The translations under genes were made by a program, and so were the position numbers. From Fibrobacteria bacterium GUT77 (GTDB taxonomy: Bacteria; Fibrobacterota; Chitinivibrionia; Chitinivibrionales; Chitinispirillaceae), in the NCBI GenBank assembly GCA_001462255.1, contig LIUJ01000122.1:1-6734 (forward strand): DNA of 6,734 bases. Reading direction: 5' to 3'. Below are positions 5,107 through 6,734 of this stretch, piece after piece. Positions within the stretch are counted from its first letter, which is position 1; every line of letters begins with the position of its first letter. Under the pieces are notes generated by a model that did no database searches, was not told where the DNA came from, and saw only the letters and a list, made by a program, of their open reading frames with translations.

Positions 5107-6386
5107 GGGTTATCTCCGTCGGACAGTATTATAAGGGCGATTACCTGCGGTATGTACTCGTTTGTTTCTTGGGCAAGCCATCCCATTCGGTATAGGTACC
5201 AGAAGTCTCGGTCATGTACCGGGTCGTCTATTCGTTTTAGGGCGTTTATTACGCGTTGTTCGCCGGCATTGTAGGCGGCCATGCATAGGAGTACGGAGCT
5301 GCGTGAGCCGAAGATTGCTATTAGGTCTTTGAAGTACGCGGCGGCGGCGCGGGTGGCTTTTTCGGGGTCGGTGCGTTCGTCGACGCCGCCACCTACGCGC
5401 AGGCCGTAGCGGCGGGCGGTTTGCGGCATGAATTGCCACAGGCCTACGGCGCCGGCGTGTGAGGTCGCTTGCGGGTTTAGGCCGCTTTCGAGCATAGAGA
5501 CGTAGGCGAGTTCTATGGGGATGTTCTTTTCGGTGAGGATGGCGCGAATCATGGGAAAGTAGCGCCGCGAGCGCTCCATCCACGCGGTTACGGTGCCGCG
5601 CATTGAACCGGTTGTGTAGAGGTTAAGGTAGTGTTCAACGCGTTCGACCATCTCCGGCGGCGCCCGGTAACCGTCTTCGCCGAAGCGGGTGAGGACGGCG
5701 TTTATCTTGCCGCGCGCGGTGGAGTCCGCCGCCGGAGCCGGAGTTGATGTAGGTGTTGGCGGCGGTGTGGGCGCGGCTGAAAAAAAGTCTTTCCCCGCCG
5801 ATGTCGTTTTGGGGGCGGACGACAGTATCGGTATCAGTATAAGTAGCGTAAGCGCGACGACCAAACCCACTGTCGCGGCGACGACGGCGACGCGGTGTTT
5901 GGGCGGCGGCGTGTCGGCGCCGTCGTCGGCGTCGCGCGGGAGGTCTATGATACCGGTTAGGGCGGCGTCGAGGCTTGAGCCGGGATCGGCGGTATCAATG
6001 CCGCCGGCGGCGTTGGTATCATTAATGTCGTTGATATTGTCGACGCCGTCGTTTTCGGCGGCGGCGCGGCCGGTATTGCCGATGTCGTCGTCGCTTACGA
6101 TCCTAAACTTCGGTCCGCTCCGTCCCAGCCCGATTTCGTCCCCTATTCCCAAAACGCACTCAAACACCTTCCGTCCGTTTACGAACGTTCCGTTTGTGCT
6201 CTGCAAATCCTGTAGGAGCATTCTCTGCGGATCGGAGTAGATTACCGCGTGGTAGGCCGAGGCGCCGCGGTCGTCGGCCGTAAGCGCGAATGTATTGCCG
6301 GGGCTACGTCCGATACTGACGGCTCCCCCCGACAGCGGCACGCGCCCCCCTTGACGCAGATCGATACGTTCCAAAAAAACGCTCAT
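5103..6386 (-). CDS. FHA domain-TM-lytic transglycosylase (SLT/MltD-like) fusion
   Basis: 427 residues. An N-terminal FHA domain (about 1-98) shows the phosphothreonine-binding motifs GRSPGN (26-31), SAYH (43-46) and DLQSTNGTFVNG (60-71). A Gly/Asp/Asn-rich linker (about 99-160) precedes one membrane helix (about 166-189), then a Pro/Thr-rich periplasmic linker (to about 222). Residues about 245-425 form a soluble lytic transglycosylase domain: SMLESGLNP with the likely catalytic E300, GAVGLWQFMPQTA (312-324), AAYNAG (370-375) and ETNEYIPQVIA (407-417), the last resembling the ETxxYVP motif of MltD-type enzymes. It should cleave peptidoglycan glycan strands in the periplasm while the cytoplasmic FHA domain binds a phosphorylated partner. 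The ATG at 6386 has GGGGA six nt upstream. It is the first gene of an operon with the phosphodiesterase, with its own predicted promoter and a repeat-bearing leader. Confidence 0.9.
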   Translation of the reverse strand: MSVFLERIDLRQGGRVPLSGGAVSIGRSPGNTFALTADDRGASAYHAVIYSDPQRMLLQDLQSTNGTFVNGRKVFECVLGIGDEIGLGRSGPKFRIVSDDDIGNTGRAAAENDGVDNINDINDTNAAGGIDTADPGSSLDAALTGIIDLPRDADDGADTPPPKHRVAVVAATVGLVVALTLLILIPILSSAPKTTSAGKDFFSAAPTPPPTPTSTPAPAADSTARGKINAVLTRFGEDGYRAPPEMVERVEHYLNLYTTGSMRGTVTAWMERSRRYFPMIRAILTEKNIPIELAYVSMLESGLNPQATSHAGAVGLWQFMPQTARRYGLRVGGGVDERTDPEKATRAAAAYFKDLIAIFGSRSSVLLCMAAYNAGEQRVINALKRIDDPVHDRDFWYLYRMGWLAQETNEYIPQVIALIILSDGDNP

Positions 6387-6417
6387 TTTTGTCCCCGTAA
6401 AGAAAAAGCCGTAGCAT

Positions 6418-6461
6418 TAGGTACAACGAGAGTAAATCGCACAACGAGAGAAAAACGAGAA
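6418..6461 (-). promoter_or_regulatory. CTCTCGTTGT direct repeats in the FHA-operon leader
   Basis: Minus-strand units CTCTCGTTGT at 6450-6441 and 6432-6423 (18-nt pitch), preceded by a degenerate unit TTCTCGTTTT (6461-6452). The first exact unit continues GC and the second ACCTA, exactly as in the leader of the repeat-tailed nuclease at 2228-2190. The second exact unit ends 36 nt before the start codon. The shared order in two unrelated leaders argues for a common regulatory role. Confidence 0.6.
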
Positions 6462-6536
6462 GGCGCCAAGCGCCGCGGCCGCACCCCTTAAAGCCGCAGA
6501 GAGAGAAGCAAGCGTATCAAACACGCAAGCAACCAT

Positions 6537-6565
6537 AAAATAATATCCGCCGCAATAAATGTCAA
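6537..6565 (-). promoter_or_regulatory. Predicted promoter of the FHA-transglycosylase operon
   Basis: On the minus strand a perfect TTGACA (6565-6560) is followed after 17 nt by TATTTT (6542-6537), which matches four of six -10 consensus positions. The start would fall near 6530, giving a leader of roughly 140 nt containing the CTCTCGTTGT repeats. A better TATTAT hexamer exists but only 14 nt from the -35 box. Confidence 0.45.
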
Positions 6566-6610
6566 AAAAATATTATATTTATTGATTAGTATCTATAGAT
6601 CATGGTGTTT

Positions 6611-6734
6611 TGAAGTTGCGCTGCGCACTTCGGCTCCGCCGAGATAAACAAGTTGGCTTCGCTCAATAACCAAGCGGCGGGCTTCGACTTCGCTCAGCCC
6701 TCGGTTGTGACTTTGCGACGCGAAGCGGCGCATG
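6611..6734. repeat. Cluster of short imperfect hairpins, REP-like dispersed repeat
   Basis: Several small inverted repeats follow one another: TGCGC-T-GCGCA (6616-6626), CGGC-TCC-GCCG, TTGG...CCAA and GGGCT...AGCCC. The segment GCTTCGACTTCGCTCAGCCC resembles a short repeat scattered through many bacterial genomes, recalled from memory and not verified here. Bases 6637-6650 match 3434-3447 exactly in inverted orientation (TGTTTATCTCGGCG), with partial similarity on both sides, which suggests a second degraded copy after the phosphodiesterase gene. The element may continue beyond the window. Confidence 0.45.

Larger units (their letters stand above)
6387..6734. other. Gene-free right-hand region
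   Basis: I see no credible gene in these 348 bp. From left to right it holds the leader of the FHA operon with CTCTCGTTGT repeats (6418-6461), small GC-rich inverted repeats including GGCGC-CAA-GCGCC (6462-6474), the predicted promoter (6537-6565), an AT-rich tract with the perfect palindrome ATCTATAGAT (6591-6600), and a cluster of short hairpins (6611-6734) that runs to the window edge. Confidence 0.6.

Noticed and set aside
5689..6240. A + strand open frame of 183 codons opposite the FHA-transglycosylase gene
   Set aside because: It is antisense to a gene with complete FHA and transglycosylase motifs, and its Ala/Ser/Val-rich composition is typical of a shadow frame in GC-rich DNA.

Overview
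The window suggests a Gram-negative bacterium. It encodes a membrane-anchored periplasmic lytic transglycosylase, an inner-membrane YgjV-type protein and a membrane-anchored or exported phosphodiesterase. A cytoplasmic FHA domain implies Ser/Thr protein phosphorylation in the host. The phylum cannot be fixed by reading alone; Fibrobacterota-like or other anaerobic gut lineages are only a guess. The + strand genes at the left, above all the first, are visibly AT-rich, while the two large genes at the right are GC-rich, so the window is compositionally mixed.

Layout: 1-420 (+) is the 3' part of a GNAT acetyltransferase, truncated by the window edge, followed after 35 nt by a YgjV-family membrane protein (456-995, +). 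Everything else that codes is on the minus strand. Reading right to left, these are an FHA-TM-lytic transglycosylase gene (6386-5103); a membrane-anchored endonuclease/exonuclease/phosphatase-fold protein with a C-terminal beta-sandwich-like region (5106-3472), overlapping the previous gene by ATGA; an Rpn-type PD-(D/E)XK nuclease (3361-2423); and a second, distinct PD-(D/E)XK nuclease-like protein with a long EGRQ/EGWQ repeat tail (2121-1078).

The non-coding DNA is the most unusual part. An ungapped 86-bp element occurs twice in the same orientation (994-1079 and 2293-2378; 73 of 86 positions identical). Each copy lies just 3' of one of the two nuclease genes and together they bracket the second nuclease gene. 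Its 3' half is a long hairpin followed by 7 or 8 T on the + strand, with one fully compensatory stem change between copies and an almost invariant C/U-rich loop. Its 5' half is equally conserved but is not terminator-like, so it may be a small RNA or a mobile repeat.

A second shared signal is a set of CTCTCGTTGT direct repeats. These lie between the predicted promoter and the start codon of two unrelated minus-strand units, the repeat-tailed nuclease and the FHA-transglycosylase operon, and may mark a common regulon. The right edge (6387-6734) has no gene: it holds the promoter and leader of the FHA operon, an AT-rich tract, and a cluster of short imperfect hairpins resembling a dispersed repeat.
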